In this document: positions 41,801-43,270 of the stretch, one piece after another
How the letters are laid out: each line of letters opens with the position of its first letter
Position numbering within the stretch: position 1 is the stretch's first letter
Assembly (NCBI RefSeq): GCF_023161665.1
Contig: NZ_JALNTW010000026.1
Coordinates: forward strand, 1-43,270
Direction of reading: 5' to 3'
Origin: Shewanella sp. 1CM18E
GTDB lineage: Bacteria > Pseudomonadota > Gammaproteobacteria > Enterobacterales > Shewanellaceae
DNA: 43,270 nucleotides
Notes under the pieces: generated by a model
Databases searched by the model: none
The model's input: the letters and a program-made list of their open reading frames with translations, nothing else
What the model was told of the DNA's origin: nothing
Position numbers and translations under genes: made by a program

Positions 41801-43270
41801 ACAAGTGCGTCTCCCCCAAGAGCTGGCCCAGATACTTCAATTGATGTTAGATAGTAGTCTGAAGAGTCCTCACCGAGACCGACTCCTGACGCTTCATCTA
41901 CTGTATATGTAGCTTCAAAGACTAAAGTATCGAATACAAGGTTGCCTGTATTAATCGTAAATGTGCCACTATTGCTACCTTCAGTTTTAAAGGTATCCAT
42001 TGCCACAAGTTGACCTTGATAATAGGCTTTCCAAACGCCTTGTTCGCCACCACTCTCTTCGTAAAACATATTACTTACATCGAAAGTTGCTTCGTTACAT
42101 AGCCCGTTAAAGTTGAAGATCAGAGCTTCTGATTGACCTGTAGAGGAGTCAAACTGAATTTGTCCTACGCCACTACTGTTATCGCTTCTTGGGTTGCCAG
42201 ATACACCAAGCTTGTTACTATCTCCTAGCTCATAATTTACGCTGCCAGTACTACCATCGGCATTTCTTGCTGAAATTGTGAATAATGGATTTACTTGTGT
42301 GCCATTCTCAGTTCCCCAGTTATCAGCAGAACTCGCACTTGCACTAAATGAGGTGCCTTGAGCATCATCAACAGCATTAACCGTTGTCACTGCTGCAGTA
42401 TCATTTCCAGTAGTTGAGCTGTTGCCTGCTTCATCTGTCTGTGTTGCACTAACCGAAATTTCTTGGCCTTCATTAGGCGTATTTTCGCTCCAAGTAATAA
42501 CACCGTTATCATAGGAGAAATTAGAGCTTGCCGTGCTTGATGAGCCATCAACAACTAGATCACCGTCACTATTGAGACTTAACGTTACTGTGGATACAGT
42601 ATTACCATTAGTGATAGTTAATATAACAAAACCACCATCATCTAATTCTGCATGATCTACATTTACCTGAAGTTGAACGCCGCTGCCGCCAGAGGCTATT
42701 TCGTCTGCATTTAGCCAGCCGTCATTAACGTATTCATTTGCACCTATTACTGCATTGTCATCAAGAATAGTTACCGTCGGTGCATTTGGCGCCGTTGTAT
42801 CTAAGTTGTCGGTAGCTTCATCATTAACGGTGTTGCCGTTGCGATCTTCTGCGCTAGCGTTAACCGTGATATCACCATCAACCAGACCTGAGATATCCAC
42901 GCCATCAATCGAGTAAGTGCCGTCATCATTAACGGTGACACCTGTGACGATTTGTACTTTGCCGGCGCTATCGGTGAGCGTGAGAGTCACTGTTGTACCT
43001 GGTGCCACGTCTGTGGTGGTGCCTGAGATGTTGGCGGTTTCAGCGTTATCATCCACAGTCAGTGCAACAGTGAGGGCGCCATCAGTGGCGTCCATGTTGT
43101 CGGTGGCTTCATCGTTAACGGTGTTGCCATTGCGATCTTCCGCGCTAGCTTCGACTTTGATATCACCATCAACTAGGCCTGAAATATCCACACCATCAAT
43201 CGAGTAAGTGCCATCATCATTAACGGTGACACCTGTGACGATTTGTACTTTGCCGGCGCTATCGGTGAGC
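38812..43270 (-). CDS. bpfA: BpfA-type giant RTX biofilm adhesin, C-terminal part (5' end outside the window)
   Basis: The frame is open to the right edge, so only the last 1,485 or so residues are visible. In coding order: Ig-like repeats of 97 residues (42800-43270); another Ig-like unit (about 42390-42795); an unidentified domain with the only visible Cys (about 41820-42385); VCBS/cadherin-like modules (about 41490-41825 and 41090-41475); a first RTX block (about 40745-40905, GNGGNDVFFGGGEND); a beta-rich region; a von Willebrand A domain (about 39600-40140) with MIDAS DSSGS; a second RTX block (about 39200-39370, GGEGNDILFGQGGND); and a C-terminal secretion region with TFIWTA and DLSDIL. 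It should be exported by the downstream type I system and retained at the surface under BpfG/BpfD control. Confidence 0.93.
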   Translation of the reverse strand, partial: LTDSAGKVQIVTGVTVNDDGTYSIDGVDISGLVDGDIKVEASAEDRNGNTVNDEATDNMDATDGALTVALTVDDNAETANISGTTTDVAPGTTVTLTLTDSAGKVQIVTGVTVNDDGTYSIDGVDISGLVDGDITVNASAEDRNGNTVNDEATDNLDTTAPNAPTVTILDDNAVIGANEYVNDGWLNADEIASGGSGVQLQVNVDHAELDDGGFVILTITNGNTVSTVTLSLNSDGDLVVDGSSSTASSNFSYDNGVITWSENTPNEGQEISVSATQTDEAGNSSTTGNDTAAVTTVNAVDDAQGTSFSASASSADNWGTENGTQVNPLFTISARNADGSTGSVNYELGDSNKLGVSGNPRSDNSSGVGQIQFDSSTGQSEALIFNFNGLCNEATFDVSNMFYEESGGEQGVWKAYYQGQLVAMDTFKTEGSNSGTFTINTGNLVFDTLVFEATYTVDEASGVGLGEDSSDYYLTSIEVSGPALGGDALVVNEGESLSATAAEGLLANDSDQQDHDFAITSVNGTDFGQNSSVNITFTNGATITVNADGSYTFNTNGAYDHLSQGELETLEFTYTITDEHGATDTATVTINIVGLDIPPTTSDGSVSGVEDTVLFLQWSDFNVTDADTSNAELAINVTQLPNAQNGLLEYFNGTNWTAVTVNTLLTAAMFDANQVRFTPANNQADGDDAASGIGNQGDALAEFEFVVTDGTSTSDNSTITINIDAKADEPTLTASTGNVEWVNSVIDNQLPNSSVSTGDNVFDVNIENVMTGRTLVATDVNTYLQGSETLGNALNGNSGDDVLVGGNLIDTLHGNGGNDVFFGGGENDSIYGGEGIDTAIYQGNFAEYTITYHDDHSVTPYLLINDSLNRDASSVNAAELDAGDHLYEVERLVFADGIYTVNPDGSLTQVQVQEIELDIQASLVDTDGSELLSNITIEGVPDGVYLSAGNYLGNGTWSVTPQELTDLKIRVAEDYTGDKEFALNIHVTATESSNNDSATSSTTLEVSLRDYSFDTGTNGDNNIGGSDNHDIIVSDTSGIQIVQGENYNIAFILDSSGSMGSPAVDTAKEQLIEVFKTLQAAASGQHSGIVNIAVIDFSGDATTSISININNLDISALENGNVAAWNDITSGGRTDYIDGFNEATNWFSSELVTNNQGNNLTYFITDGRHNEGGNVSNAFSLLNAVSEVEAVGVQNTLNSSDLTAYDSDGLVRAKVDVSNLSSVILGSETSLIPGDDQSNGAQGNDIIFGDLTQFTGIDGQGFTALQALVAQETNTNEANVSVQDIHAFITANPEMFDIANINDGADTLTGGEGNDILFGQGGNDLLIGGDGSDTLIGGLGDDTLTGGADADTFIWTATSVDGSDMTDHITDFNLAEDKLDLSDILQGDSVSELLPFIEFTDINGSTSINIDTDQNGSFDQHIVLDGVDLFAQFGNSESDIISGLLGNNGDGPLIVSTASGEPLVQSVNTPDPVDELINQNGLNIP
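42811..43270 (-). repeat. 291-bp tandem repeat inside the adhesin gene (97-residue Ig-like units)
   Basis: The unit starting at 42811 (GGTAGCTTCATC on the plus strand) recurs at 43102 (GGTGGCTTCATC), a 291-bp period, with long identical stretches, and the second copy runs off the window. Each unit encodes the segment with TLTDSAGKVQIVTGVTV, GTYSIDGVDISGLVDGD and AEDRNGNTVNDEATDN. More copies are expected to the right. Confidence 0.9.

Overview
The window looks like a chromosomal segment of a Shewanella-like marine gammaproteobacterium. The reasons are the moderate GC content, ilvGM-type branched-chain amino acid genes with an E. coli-like attenuator, a UbiK/Rep/Lrp-type gammaproteobacterial gene set, and above all a seven-gene adhesin locus with the gene order described for bpfA in Shewanella oneidensis (adhesin, ABC transporter, HlyD-type adaptor, AggA/TolC, OmpA-like, BpfG, BpfD). 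The genus is an inference from gene content; no database search was possible.

Layout. 1-120: 3' end of a 5S rRNA and its terminator, the tail of an rRNA operon. 430-2238: an uncharacterised LysR regulator, overlapping tail to tail with ilvY. 2239-10975: the isoleucine/valine pathway. ilvC is divergent from its presumed activator ilvY. A noncoding stretch then holds an ilvL-type leader peptide and attenuator, followed by ilvG-ilvM-ilvE-ilvD-ilvA. Together these give threonine deaminase, acetohydroxyacid synthase II, ketol-acid reductoisomerase, dihydroxyacid dehydratase and the branched-chain transaminase, the complete common pathway. 11271-19157: a class V aminotransferase, a TonB-dependent copper receptor (OprC type), an NSS-family sodium symporter, an Lrp/AsnC regulator, a PAP2 phosphatase, a long DUF417 membrane protein and UbiK. 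19319-24178: an RND efflux pump with its adaptor and a TetR regulator whose start lies on a perfect palindrome. 24375-26390: Rep helicase. 26425-29064: a GAF-GAF-GGDEF-EAL protein with an intact cyclase site and a degenerate phosphodiesterase domain.

29293-30310: a tRNA operon (Arg-CCG, His-GTG, two identical Pro-TGG) that runs into about 600 bp of tandem modules. Each module is a decayed tRNA-Pro 3' end followed by a terminator-like hairpin with a GAAA loop. This is the most unusual structure in the window.

30454-43270 (minus strand): the biofilm adhesin locus. The giant RTX adhesin is cut by the right edge, so only its C-terminal part (about 1,485 residues) is visible. It is followed by its type I secretion system (ABC transporter, adaptor, outer-membrane channel), an OmpA-like lipoprotein, and the LapG/LapD-type switch (BpfG protease, BpfD degenerate c-di-GMP receptor). 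In the characterised homologous system c-di-GMP bound to LapD sequesters LapG and keeps the adhesin on the surface. The GGDEF protein across the tRNA array is a possible local source of c-di-GMP, but that link is only inferred.
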